Made by a program: the position numbers and the translations under genes
Notes under the pieces: model-generated
The model's database searches: none
What the model saw: the letters and a program-made list of their open reading frames with translations, nothing else
What the model was told of the DNA's origin: nothing
Origin: Seminavis robusta
Taxonomy: Eukaryota; Bacillariophyta; Bacillariophyceae; Naviculales; Naviculaceae
Assembly: GCA_903772945.1 (NCBI GenBank)
Contig: CAICTM010001567.1
Span: 1 to 26,724 of the forward strand
DNA length: 26,724 nucleotides
Reading direction: 5' to 3'
Part shown: positions 9,596 to 20,134 of the stretch, in pieces
Layout of the letters: each line of letters starts with the position of its first letter
Numbering within the stretch: position 1 is the first letter of the stretch

Positions 9596-10507
9596 TTCTC
9601 TGATCCATTCTCCTTTCCTGACCCGCTTCCTTGTAATCCTTCCCTTCTGTTCAATTTTGGCTGTGCAGCTCCCACCCCCTGTCTGCACTGTTGCCCCCCC
9701 AAGCTCCAGCCAATCCACCCCCCACTTCTTTCTCAAATCCAACTCCAGCAGTCGGCACATTGGAAAAGGCGACACTGTACAGTAGAACCGTAGTAGGTGC
9801 CGGCGACGGCTGCCTCTCGCTTCTCGCGGCTGTTTCGAGCTCGTATCGAGTTTCATCGTTTGCAATGCCAGTCGCATAGTGGATTGCATGGTACCGGTAC
9901 AATTCTTGCGGCGGTGATATGCGCTCGCCATCAACAAGAAACGTATCTGATTGACCCAAAGCTCTGTGTGTTCCGTAAAGAAAAGAGCAGGAGGCGGTGG
10001 AAGCATGGTCTTGTGGGCCTTGGCGGGCTTCTCGAAGAAAGATGACATCCTGTTCGGTTGTGTTCTTCTTCCACTGTTGGTGACACGAACGATGCTTGAT
10101 TGCCGTGGTGCGTGTTTCGTCTCGCTCTCATATTTGGACTGCCAATGAATGATGAGGATGTTCTTCTTTCGATCTCTGAAGCTGCTACGTTGCTGGTGTT
10201 GTCAACGGAGTTGCATTCAAGGCTTCTTCATCGTCGACTGTGTTGGAAGTTGTGCGCTCCAACTTCCAGACCAAAGACGTGCTTTCAGTTTTGCTTTATA
10301 TCTTTTGGTGCCGCTTGGAGTTCTCACTGTGGGCGAACGCGCTTCGGGTTGGATTTGCATGCACGACCTCCACGGAAATCCAAACAACTCCCTCTTGATG
10401 TGTTGGTGGTGAGGTTATTCTGTCGTTGTATGTATCACAAAACCAGTTATCAAAAACTCGAAAGCTGAAGTACAAGACATCAAGAAGTCAAAGCAAAACA
10501 ACCAGAA
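9596..10507. other. Long upstream region of the arsenite carrier gene
   Basis: About 900 bp without a supportable gene. Open frames on both strands (for example 9572-10048 minus) have no domain-like composition. A perfect GTACCGGTAC palindrome lies at 9891-9900. The last ~80 bp before 10508 are A-rich and look like a 5' leader, ending in a good start context (CAGAAATGG). Confidence 0.4.
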
Positions 10508-11845
10508 ATGGCGACTGCCACCCTCACCGAACTCAATCTCAATGGAAATTCCGACCCAGAACCTGAACTGAAACCGGAATCAACCACAGGTTGCTGTAAC
10601 AAGAAGAACCAAAACAACACTGCTGTGAAGTCTTGCTCTGGGATTTGTGTTCCAAACAAGAACGAGGTATGCTGCAACGATTCCCGGGATACCTCCAGAA
10701 ACCAGCCTTGCTGCTCTCCCAGCCAAGTCGAGGATGGAACTTGTGTTCACGATGGCAATGCTGCCAACGTCAACGAGGAGCCCAAGATTAGTTTCTTTGC
10801 CAAGTACCTTACCATTTGGATCGCCCTGGCCATGATCTTGGGCACCTTGCTGGGATCCTTGGTACCATCTATTCCAAAGGCATTGGAAAAGGCCACGGTG
10901 AAACAAATCTGGATTCCGGGAGCCATCTTTGTGTGGCTTATGGTGTACCCCATGATGCTGGGAGTTCGTTGGGGCAAGATCCGTCAAGTGCATTCCAGCC
11001 CCGGCGGTCTCTGCCTTACCACGTTCATCAATTGGGCCGTGCAGCCCTTCCTCATGTACGGGCTCGCCGTTCTGTTCTTTGAGTATGCCTATGCAGGCCT
11101 GTTGGATCCGCAGACGCAATCGGATTACATCGCCGGAGCCGTCATTCTGGGTGGCTCGCCCTGTACGGCCATGGTCTTTGTCTGGTCCAGTCTCGCCCAT
11201 GGAGATCCCAACTACACACTTGCTCAAGTCGTCCTGAACGATTTCATTCTCCTCTTTCTATACGTGCCCACCACGCGCCTTCTCCTGGGTCTTTCCGATA
11301 TTACCTTGCCCTGGGGGACCGTGTTTTTGTCGGTTGGTCTCTTTGTGGTGGTTCCCTTCCTCTTGGGGATGTTCACGCATCTGGTGGTCTTGCGCAAGGA
11401 AAACGGAGAAGACATGCTGACTCGCATCCAGACTCTCTTTCAGCCCATCTCCGAAGTCTCTTTGGTTCTATTGGTGGTGTTCATCTTTATTTCGCAAGCC
11501 CAAGTCATCACCGACAACCCTGGGGATGTATTCTTGGTCATGGTCCCCCTGATCCTTCAAACCAGTATCGTGTTTCTACTCACGTATGGTGCAGCCTACT
11601 TGTTTTGCCTGGAGCACAATATTGCTGGACCGGCCGCCTTCATTGGCTCGTCCAACTTTTTTGAATTGGCCGTGGCCTTGGCCATCACCGTCTACGGTCC
11701 CGATTCGGGAGCCGTCTTGGTGACCGTGGTGGGAGTTTTGGTGGAAGTCCCTGTAATGCTGATGGAGGTTTTCATTGTAAACAGGACCAAAGACAAATAC
11801 GAGTGTCGTTTGGTGGATGAAAACTGCAAGTGTAAGAAAGCGTGA
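10508..11845 (+). CDS. ACR3: ACR3-type arsenite efflux transporter with cysteine-rich N- and C-terminal tails
   Basis: Single exon, 445 aa. From about residue 97 onward it is a ten-helix carrier of the ACR3 branch of the bile/arsenite/riboflavin transporter superfamily, which exports arsenite, As(OH)3, coupled to the proton gradient. Family hallmarks are visible: the essential helix-4 cysteine in GGSPCTAMVFVWS (C219) and the helix-9 glutamate in SSNFFELAVAL (E386), plus the YPMMLGVRWGKI start of the core. The first ~80 residues are an added hydrophilic tail with nine cysteines including three CC pairs (TGCCNK, VCCND, PCCSP), and the last 14 residues hold three more (CRLVDENCKCKKA). Canonical ACR3 proteins lack such tails, so metalloid capture or sensing by thiols is an inference. 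Membrane (plasma or vacuolar) cannot be decided. Confidence 0.95.
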   Translation: MATATLTELNLNGNSDPEPELKPESTTGCCNKKNQNNTAVKSCSGICVPNKNEVCCNDSRDTSRNQPCCSPSQVEDGTCVHDGNAANVNEEPKISFFAKYLTIWIALAMILGTLLGSLVPSIPKALEKATVKQIWIPGAIFVWLMVYPMMLGVRWGKIRQVHSSPGGLCLTTFINWAVQPFLMYGLAVLFFEYAYAGLLDPQTQSDYIAGAVILGGSPCTAMVFVWSSLAHGDPNYTLAQVVLNDFILLFLYVPTTRLLLGLSDITLPWGTVFLSVGLFVVVPFLLGMFTHLVVLRKENGEDMLTRIQTLFQPISEVSLVLLVVFIFISQAQVITDNPGDVFLVMVPLILQTSIVFLLTYGAAYLFCLEHNIAGPAAFIGSSNFFELAVALAITVYGPDSGAVLVTVVGVLVEVPVMLMEVFIVNRTKDKYECRLVDENCKCKKA

Positions 11846-13527
11846 GCACCACTGCAAGGTTCAATCATTCATTGAAACAAAAGATTGATGTGACAAAATG
11901 GACTACGGTAGCTAGAGAGAACAAGGAAATCATACCGTAGTAGCAAAGAGAGTGGACGAACTTAGTTGATGCAGACCTAGTAGTCTAGTCTTCCGCAGAA
12001 TGGTCCATGTGAAGACCATGAAGTTGGTCCAGTCCAAGTGTATCCAGGTGCCTGGGGTGGGTACAGAACTTGCTGGAAGGGAGCAGGTCATGGCAGAGGA
12101 AGTAGAGTGGTCAGAGTGGTGCCTGGTGTGGCCTCATGTATTGTAGAGGTAGGTCAGGAGTGGGGCAAGCCAAGGATTGGTTCAGCCATGTCACTGCTGT
12201 AATATGGAGTGTAAATGATCTCTTGGCGAAGATCCAGCTTCATGTAACTGTGTTGGGTATTGTAAAAGAGATGTTTCGCCCCAGGAAAGTTTATCTCCTT
12301 TTACCCAAGCAACAAGGGACTTCAACAGCATCCACCCCAGGTAGGCCCCCAATTCCTCAAACCTGCTGGGGCTGGCTAGGGGGGTGTCCACCTACAGTTG
12401 TGTTGTGTTACCCTAGCTTGGGCACCGCTCATCCTAGCTACACGTACATGTAGCTCGTACTTCTGGGTCAAGTCTACCCGTAGAAGCAAAGCTGATGACG
12501 ATGATTGACTGAGCTCAGTGGAGTCGTCGCATTGACTTTACAGCTAGCCACACGTGTAGCTAGACCTGTTTTTATGACATAGCTACGCGGTACCGGTGGC
12601 CAGTACCGGTAGCCACAGGTCGCTCACAGCTGACAGTTGGCACCTGGCTTCAAGCTTCAAGCAAGGGAGGAGCTTTAGCGTTTGAATTAGATTTATTGAT
12701 ATGACTCCTTTCCAACTGGCAAGATTACGGGACTAATAAGCCGTATTTCGCGTCCTTCCCACAAAGACCCCCACTTGCCAAATTTTTCTTGGCATTTCGG
12801 TTGATTCCTTATGTTAAGTCCAATGACTCTCTCATTGTGACCATGCTTGGAACTTGTTTCTTAGGACCGGAAGCCTTCTGTTAAAAGTAAGAAAAAGAGA
12901 TATCCCTTATCCCTTTGAAGGGAAGATTACTACATTACTACAGTACACAGTACATGTATTTTGCGTAGAGTGCTTGCTGACCACCTGATTCAACGCGGCA
13001 TTGTCTGATTAGATCAGATCTATCAATTTTTTTAAATTTGCCTCAGTCTCATCAAAGTGCCTCTGACATGGTTGTCACAGGACAGGCCAATAATTAATTA
13101 ATAAAAATGCTCGAGCACTCTTGTGAGCAAGTGCTCGTTTCTTGGCTGTGTGCCGTGAGCAGAATCTTGTTAAATCACTCTTCATATGCCTTCTGTTCTT
13201 ACCCAATGGTCAGAAAGCTTGTCACTCAGAAAGCTGTCGCAAAACCGTTAACAAGTTGCTTCCACCTTTCCAACCACCGATGATAATATTATATCACCGA
13301 GACAGCTACCGAGACACACTTGCCACCGGTATGTACGGTACTAGTAGGCTAGCTAGTAGTAGGTAGTAGGTACGGAAAGCACAAGCTTGCGAAGCCCGTG
13401 TGGCGTTCGTGCGTTCATGTGAGCCCAATAGGACGCATAAAAAGGTTCCCCCCACTTTTGCAGCAGTGAAAAGGAGCTACTAAAACTAACTAGACCACCC
13501 CAGTAATTGAATTCTATTGACCTAACC
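11846..13527. other. Large gene-free region with short palindromes
   Basis: About 1.7 kb between two plus-strand genes. It holds the 3' UTR of the arsenite carrier and the promoter of the LRR gene. Near-palindromes occur at about 12437-12457 (AGCTACA..TGTAGCT) and 12543-12562 (GCTAGCCACACGTGTAGCTA), and ACCGGT sites near 12592 and 12605. An AT-rich patch is at 13085-13107. Open frames on both strands (for example 12136-12453 plus) have no recognisable protein features. No RNA gene was recognised. Confidence 0.45.
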
Positions 13528-16101
13528 ATGGGTGTTGAGAGAGGGGCAACGGAGATTGTCGATGAAGAAGCGCAGGTCGCAAAGGACGATGCAGTGGACT
13601 GTACTAGGAAGTTCTTGGCGATGGAGGCGGCTGCCGCCGTGGAGCCTTTGCAGGCTGCCGCGGTGGGCGAGACTATGGTAGACGACACAAAGTCTGCAAA
13701 GTCTGCGGAGCTTGTCGCCGCCAAGCGGGCTGTGGAATGCGAGGAGCAAGCCTTGTTTGGCAGCAAGAACAAGAAGGTCCTCAATGGAATCACGAAAGCC
13801 GAGAAGAAAAAGTTGGAGGAAATGGAGGACACGCCACTGAGCGAAGCCATGAATGTGGCGGAATCCACAGATGCGTTCGATCCGATCGATGGCATCATGG
13901 CCATGCCAACATCAAGAACCAACGTGGACCAAGAGGGTCCTGGAGCGTATGCTCGTTCTGGGAGACCCATCTTCCATCACGACGCAGAAATGGGTGATGG
14001 TGCCACTAGCAGTGTACCAGAACTGGGCTCTCCCTCTCCCATGCCCATGAACAATACTGAAGAAGTCACTTCTTCTGCACCACCACCACCGCAGAATGCT
14101 GGCTTGGCTGTGGCCAACCGAGTGCATGAAGTATTGCCTCAAGACTTACCCCAAGCTCACAATTACGATGCCGGGCAACAGTCTGCCCGAAAACGGCAAC
14201 TAGATCAAACGCAATTCCGAACGTTTATTCTGCTCTTGGTCATTCTCCTGATTGCCATTACTGTAATCATCGTGGCCGTGTTAGTTCCAGCAAACAACAA
14301 TGAGGATCCATTCAATCCAGAGCAACCACCAAATCAAATCCAGGAATCAGAATTCCCTACCGGTGCACCTACGATTCTTGCCGAAACATGGCAAGGACTA
14401 CCAGACTACACACTCACTGCCTTGCAAGATCCCGTCTCTCCCCAAGCCAGGGCCTACGAATGGGTTTTGAATGACCCCCACAGGACATCCTATCCCCAAT
14501 GGAAGATACTGCAGCGATTTGCGCTGGCGGTATTCTACTTTAGCACGGGAGGAGACCGCTGGATTCTCCGCAAAGACTGGCTCGACTACAATGTGGATGA
14601 ATGCTCCTGGTATTTTCGGAATTTCTTGAGTGGCGTCGAAGACTTTTTCATTCACGAAGGAGTTACCGATACACCGTCGACACTGCAGATAATAGATTCC
14701 GTGTGTGACAGTCAAGGCCGCTACATGTACATCATCTTTACGGAAAACAACATGCACGGAACTCTTCCACCAGAGTTGTCTCTTTTGAGTGATTCACTGA
14801 TTAGTCTGGAAGTTGGATCCAATCAAGACTTGTTTGGGGATATCCCATCCGAGATTGGTCTGTTGACGAACTTACAGCAATTCTACGCCAACCGGAATCA
14901 ACATTCCGGTCAAATTCCCACAGAGGTCGGACAGTTGTCTCATCTGCAAGCCATTGAATTGGGATACAATCCATTCACTGGATCACTGCCGAGTGAAATG
15001 GGAAATATGCAAGCTTTGAGCTTTCTCAGTGTCCGCCAATGCGATCAAATGACGGGGATCATGCCCACCGAGCTCTACCGGTTGACCAACATGGTGTCTC
15101 TATACATTCACGGTCTCGATCTTGTCACCAGTGCCAAACTGCTCCCCGACATTGGCAAATTGACAAAGTTGGAGAACATCAAAACTTATCCCCTCCCCTT
15201 CAATACTTCCATTCCAACCGAAATTGGGTTGCTCACCAACATGCTCCGAATGAACTTTTGGAAGAGCCAAATCACTGGATCTGTGCCCAGCGAGTTGTTC
15301 CTTTTGACAAACATGGTAAGCTTTCTCTATAGCTCCTGTACTAACGGTACAGCAGCAGCAGCAATACACTTGTTCCCTTGGATGGCTCTGACTCACAGAT
15401 ATGTTTGTTTGTTTGATTTCTGGATGAGCAGAAGAGAATAGATATTGATGCCAATGCCCTCACTGGTACCATTCCGACGGAATTTGGCCTTTTCCCCAGT
15501 AAGTTGGTTGTTCTGGGGTGGTAACTCCCCATACCATAATCTTCTTGACGGGAGACTAACTAACGGACACCTTTGCATTGTGCTGTCTGTGCACACAGAT
15601 TTGACCATGGCTTGGATGGATGGAAACCGGTTTAGTGGAACAGTTCCAGGGTCCATCTTTGAGAACTGGGGAAAACTTACCTTGCTGGCAATCAACAACA
15701 ATGATCTGGAAGGTCCCCTACCCTCAGAAATAGGTCTCCTGACAAGCATTGAGGCACTGCGGCTTTCCCACAATGACTTTTCAGGTTCCATTCCATCGGA
15801 GTTTGGGCTTTTGAACGACCTGACAGAGCTGTTCCTCCATGATACCAACGTCACTGGGAATATACCAGAGACTCTGGTGGATATGGGTGCCTTGGAGCAT
15901 CTCACATTGTCCAACACATCTCTAACCGGATCCATCCCAGATGGTCTGTGCGACAGAGTTTGGGACATGACATATACCTGCAATGAATACTATGGGGGCG
16001 TCTACACCATCTGTTATGATGCTGAAAGGGTGAATTTCACTTGCTCGTCCACCGATCTCTGTGGGTGTGACGCTTGTGGGGCGTGTAATGCAACTGGCTA
16101 G
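13528..16101 (+). CDS. Single-pass membrane protein with extracellular leucine-rich repeats (diatom LRR type)
   Basis: Three exons: 13528-15315, 15432-15498, 15599-16101; introns 15316-15431 (GTAAGC..CAG) and 15499-15598 (GTAAGT..CAG). Joining restores two interrupted LRR units (TNM-KRIDIDANALTG and GLFP-NLTMAWMDGNRFSG), giving 785 aa. The start at 13528 sits in a good context (AACCATGG). Residues 1-230 are a cytosolic, Ala/Glu/Lys-rich and then proline-rich tail without catalytic domain. A strong helix at 232-254 (FILLLVILLIAITVIIVAVLV) acts as signal anchor. The outside part has an N-cap with FALAVFYFSTGGDRW, then roughly a dozen plant-type repeats (LxxLxLxxNxxxGxIPxEIGxLTxL) at about 425-735, and a Cys-rich end cap (C-G-C-D-A-C-G-A-C). 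Likely role is surface recognition or adhesion; no kinase is present, so signalling would need partners. Confidence 0.92.
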
Positions 16102-16716
16102 CTATAGAAACCATTCGAACATATCCCTGACATAGCCCTAGAGTACCGGTAGCATAGTTTGTTCAGTGCAGGCCGTCCCATGGAAGGCAGTTGCATGCCT
16201 GGGAGTGGCTGGTGGGTGTGAGTGCGCGGGCGAAACGGGGATTTGTTAGGAGTGGGGTGTGCGCTGTGGTGTCCGCCAAGGGATGAGTGAACCGGTGTGT
16301 GGGTGGCACCGATACAGGCGAGGTGGCGTTGCTGCAGCAGGTCCAGGTCCTGTGCAGTGGTGACTGCCAGGAGGCCATGGAGTGACAGTCGAGTGACAGT
16401 CCACATTCGGTTGTGTTCGACTGCTTGGATGCATGCTTGTCAAACTTGGAAAAAGCCTTTTTCTGAAACTTGCGTTCACAGGTTCACAAGCAAGAGCACG
16501 ACCCATGCAACAATGACCATGGAGGACGACGCAACCGTGTGCGGACAGCCATGACAACAGAGTAAACACTTGCTTTTCGTAGCAACATAGCAGCAACAAC
16601 CACCCAACAGCGAACCTCCCAACTGTTACTCCCTCTTATCTGTCCTTCCTTGAGCTGGTTCTGCAAAGGCTTGTTCCTTTCCTGAGAAAAAGATCGTAAA
16701 ACCACACTTCGAAACA
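16102..16716. other. Intergenic region, nothing recognised
   Basis: About 615 bp, GC-rich with long G/T tracts around 16195-16290 on the plus strand. It contains the 3' UTR of the LRR gene and the promoter of the next gene. No element recognised apart from an ACCGGT site near 16145. Confidence 0.4.
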
Positions 16717-17943
16717 ATGGACCGCAGGGAAAGTTCGTCTCTTCATGGCAGAAAGCCTCCATCCACTTCTGCTGTCAGTCCTGTTTCATTGTTATTGCAG
16801 AGACCGAGCGATGTCGAAATCGGCAAGGGACAATCCACTCGAAGTTCGGTCCAACGCATGATGATAGCTCGACAACAAGAACCATTCGGCCCCCTGCGCC
16901 AAGATCAAATCAGTTTGGGCAAAGCGCCCATTGGAGGCTACTTGACACGATGGAGTGGCACCGTCACGGAACGCACGTGGCCCATAGTGTTGGCCTACGC
17001 CGTCTATTTGACGGCCGTGGCTCTATTTTTCCACTTGGGTTGTGATGATGATGATCCACAGCAACAACACTCCACGACGTTCTTTCCCGAACGATGTTCC
17101 AGAGGCCCCGCTGTCACGACCGGACCACTGTGGATTGCGTGGTTGGTCGTTACGGGGGTCTTGTGGGTCCTCTTGGTCCAAGCTGGATTGTATCATTTCC
17201 AAAACACCCTTCAAGACGTCCGGACCATCCAAAGTCGACTCGAGGAAATCAGTCTTTTGTTGCACACTTTCTACTACGACAATGATGGCCCGGGAAACGA
17301 CACAACCGCGCTGGCAGCAGCTCTTCGATTGTTGGTGGCATTGCCCTTCTTTCTCTTTACGAGCACCCCACACTTTGGTTTGGAACAAACAACCAAGATG
17401 GAAGAATACTTGACCCAAGCCGGACAGTACCTCGAACCAGAGGAAATGGAACGTTTGGCCAATATTCCCACGGCAGCCGATCGACCCTATGCCATGCTCT
17501 TTTGGATTCCCAAATTGGTCTTGGACGAGAGCATGCAACCCCCTCCGCCACAAACACCACTGTTGGTTCGTGCCGTCGGACGGCTCCGGGACACACATGC
17601 GGGGTTGGTGGACCGTCTCGAAGATGCCGTGTTGTTGCCCTTGCCCTGGATTCATCTCGTGGTGACCAATCTGTATCTCGTCTTGGCGGCGCTGCCCTTT
17701 GTTCTTGATTTTGGTTATGCAGTCATTCCATGGGGGACGCTTTTGTTTTGGGTGTTGGATGGTATGATAACGTTTGTGTTGGTCATGGTGAGAGAGCCCT
17801 TCTCGGCTACTACTAGACGTCCACTGATTGATTTGCGCCAAGTGGTCGACCAATCTGTCTTGTCCTTGACGCGACGGTTCCCCGCAGCGTTACAGCAATA
17901 CAACAGAAAGAAGCAGCCTGTGGAGTACTACAAGTCGCTTTAA
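16717..17943 (+). CDS. Polytopic membrane protein, possibly a divergent bestrophin-like channel
   Basis: Single exon, 408 aa, start context AAACAATGG. A basic, Ser-rich N-terminal tail (1-75) precedes likely helices at about 88-108, 139-159, 199-215, 312-332 and 338-357, and a basic C-terminal tail. The second half has the feel of bestrophin/RFP-TM channels: an LP-x-x-x-HLV segment entering a helix, a short turn, a second helix with an acidic residue (VLDGMITFVLVMV) and a following REPFS, where bestrophins have E-x-x-DPF. The usual N-terminal bestrophin Arg/Trp block (YxRWWExR) is missing, although QNTLQDVRTIQSRLEE occupies a similar place. An acidic DDDD loop and a possible glycosylation site (NDT) follow helices 1 and 2. 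Function is uncertain. Confidence 0.9.
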   Translation: MDRRESSSLHGRKPPSTSAVSPVSLLLQRPSDVEIGKGQSTRSSVQRMMIARQQEPFGPLRQDQISLGKAPIGGYLTRWSGTVTERTWPIVLAYAVYLTAVALFFHLGCDDDDPQQQHSTTFFPERCSRGPAVTTGPLWIAWLVVTGVLWVLLVQAGLYHFQNTLQDVRTIQSRLEEISLLLHTFYYDNDGPGNDTTALAAALRLLVALPFFLFTSTPHFGLEQTTKMEEYLTQAGQYLEPEEMERLANIPTAADRPYAMLFWIPKLVLDESMQPPPPQTPLLVRAVGRLRDTHAGLVDRLEDAVLLPLPWIHLVVTNLYLVLAALPFVLDFGYAVIPWGTLLFWVLDGMITFVLVMVREPFSATTRRPLIDLRQVVDQSVLSLTRRFPAALQQYNRKKQPVEYYKSL

Positions 17944-18671
17944 AGGCAGGGAAATACTAAAGTATGTAATGTTTACTACTAGCTAGAAACTGATTTACGA
18001 CAAAGTTGGGCTAGCGGTACATGTCTTCGTGCTGGCGCTGGTGCGAGGTGCGAACACGAAGTTGGCAACGGTCTCGACGAGAAAAGGTGCAAGGTGCAGC
18101 GTGCCTCAGAAAGCAAGGAACAGCACGCAATAAGCGCTGAAGAGGGATCGCAACCCAAGAATCACATTATTCAAGTGAGATCCTGAATGGCTTGTCAGCT
18201 TTGGAATCTGTTTCGATGCGACGGGTGCTCTTCAGTTCTTGAAGCCTGTGGCCTTCACGGCAACCATGGTCTTCAGCGACATTGGCAGCATTTGTGCACA
18301 GTGCGTTGTGATTGGGGGCTTGCGGTTGTGCCCGTGACGTTGAGGACCATCCGTGTCCTCTAAGCTCTGATGAATAGGATCGAATCAATTTGAGAGTTAC
18401 AAATGAACCCTCATCGTTCCTTTGGACTATGATTGACAAACAGTGGCAAACAGAATATATTGAAAGATCAATCGAAGTGGTGCCCAATTCATTTCGTCGA
18501 TACCAGTACAACACAATGGAAGAACAGTACATCAAAACGGAGGAGACCAGGGATACAATGCCAGCTGAACCTCTCTAGCTAGTCTATACGCAGTATACCT
18601 GTATATTCTTTGTTTATTGTGTAGAGCCTCAATTGCTGCAGGCCCATCAGGCTGGAAAGGCGATCTCTTCT
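17944..18671. other. Convergent intergenic region, nothing recognised
   Basis: About 730 bp between the 3' ends of a plus and a minus gene. CTAGCTAG-type motifs lie near 17984 and 18577. Short frames here have no protein features. Confidence 0.4.
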
Positions 18672-20134
18672 CTAGTCTTGTTGCATAAAGTATGGATGCT
18701 GAAGAGCAGTTTTGCAGGCAATGCGTCGATCTGGATCGTACAACAATAGCTTGTTCAACAAATCAGCACCTGTAGTTCCTCCCAGTCCCTGAATCGGGAC
18801 AAAATCGGTAATGGGCCGTTCCCTCCACTGCGGAAACTCGGCATTGTAATGCGGCAATCTCAATACTTGTGGCCACATTTCTCCTGTGGGTGTTCCACGA
18901 CGCTGAAAGATTTTGAATACTTGATCAATATCCGAACGTCCTGGGAAGAGAGGCATACCACTGGCCATTTCGGCAAAGATACATCCGATGGACCAGACAT
19001 CTACTGAAGTAGAATATCGATTGGCACCCAAGAGTAGCTCTGGAGCACGATACCACAATGTGACAACCTCAAATGTGTAGGGACCATTGGGAATGGCAGA
19101 GAGCCGCGCCAAACCAAAATCCGCCAATTTAACCTGCTTTCCATCGGCCGTAATCAGCAACTGCCACGATCGTCGAAAAGAGAGGAAAGCCAAAATCAGT
19201 TTATCATTGATTGCCAAGAGATTAGGTCAACTCGATAATTTTTGTGATTCCCCACAAGTCAGGAAGCCGAGCACGTACATTATGAGGTTTGAGATCACGA
19301 TGCAAAATACGATAGGTATGGCAGCATCCAACCCCCGCAATAATTTGCCTCAAAAAAGACCGGACCGTGGGGACAGGCAATCCAACCCGTTCGGTGATAT
19401 CGTCACTTTTCTGACACTTATCCATGTATGTTTTTAAGTCGTAAGCAACAAACTCAAATACAAGGTAGAGACCACCTGGCTGAGCTTGGATGATATCAAA
19501 AAGCCGGACCTGGAGGGAATTGTAATTTTTGGGATGTGCAGAAAGATTCTTTCGTTAGTACCAATTTTGATCTCCAGCCTCCAAAACTGATCCGTATTTG
19601 GAAGTAGCATAACGACAAGAACAAAGCTTACCACATTGGGATGATCCAGTTCTCGTAGCAAGCTAATCTCACGGATGACGTTACACGGGACACCTCCTTC
19701 TGGTGTGGAATCCGAGAAAGGGATGCGCTTAATGGCTACAACATCCCCAGTATCTTCCTTCTTCCCCTTGTACACAATCCCGTAGGCTCCTTGTCCAATC
19801 ATCTCTGTTCTGTAAGTATAGTAGGTGTAATCAACAATCAACAGGAAATCCAGAAAACAATTAATCTCTAATTAGTAACACACATAAACATATCTTTCAT
19901 GACCCCCAAGTCTCTAACAATACCGATCGATACTCGAATGGACCCATTACAGTCTCACAGACATGCATCTCCAATAACATACCTTTCGTATCCTTCCAAC
20001 GGTGGCTCATCATCTGCATCGTCCCGAGAGCTCCGTGATTTAGCCTGTCGACCGCCGCCGTTGTCATCTTCCACCATGGCATCCTCGTCATCCGAGACAC
20101 GCTCAATCAAATCTTCATCGTCTTCTGCATCCAT
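18672..20134 (-). CDS. CDK-like protein kinase with variant C-helix motif PCNVIRE
   Basis: Four exons: 19983-20134, 19632-19809, 19279-19509 and 18672-19160; introns 19810-19982 (GTATGT..CAG), 19510-19631 (GTAAGC..CAG) and 19161-19278 (GTACGT..CAG). The joins rebuild YER-TEMIGQGAYG, HPNV-VRLFDII and DLKPHN-LLI, giving 349 aa. All kinase elements are present: Gly loop 56-61, Lys78, E98 in the C-helix, HRDLKPHN 180-187, DFG 201-203, and the CDK-type loop YTFEVVTLWYRAPE with T216 where CDK2 has T160. Oddities: the cyclin-binding helix is PCNVIRE instead of PSTAIRE; CDK2 T14 is alanine (A59) while Y15 is kept (Y60). An acidic 48-residue N-terminal extension (DDED runs) is added. The frame stays open to another ATG at 20299, adding 55 residues with a hydrophobic helix. 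Family certain, subtype not. Confidence 0.92.

Noticed and set aside
9572..10048. 158-aa minus-strand frame upstream of the arsenite carrier
   Set aside because: Basic, low-similarity composition with no helix, motif or splice support; partly overlaps the retroelement tail.
10580..11227. 215-aa minus-strand frame opposite the arsenite carrier
   Set aside because: Antisense shadow of a recognised transporter; no motif.
12136..12453. 105-aa plus frame in the large gap
   Set aside because: No domain-like features or good context; the composition looks random.
15445..15598. Reading through from ATG 15445 as an independent start for the last LRR exon
   Set aside because: The frame crosses a clear GTAAGT..CAG intron (15499-15598); splicing restores proper LRR repeats instead.
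17023..17853. 276-aa minus-strand frame opposite the bestrophin-like gene
   Set aside because: Shadow of the real frame; Gln/His/Gly-rich with no domain features, while the plus frame shows clear membrane helices.
18390..18578. Small plus frame in the convergent gap
   Set aside because: Sixty residues without recognisable features and no start context.
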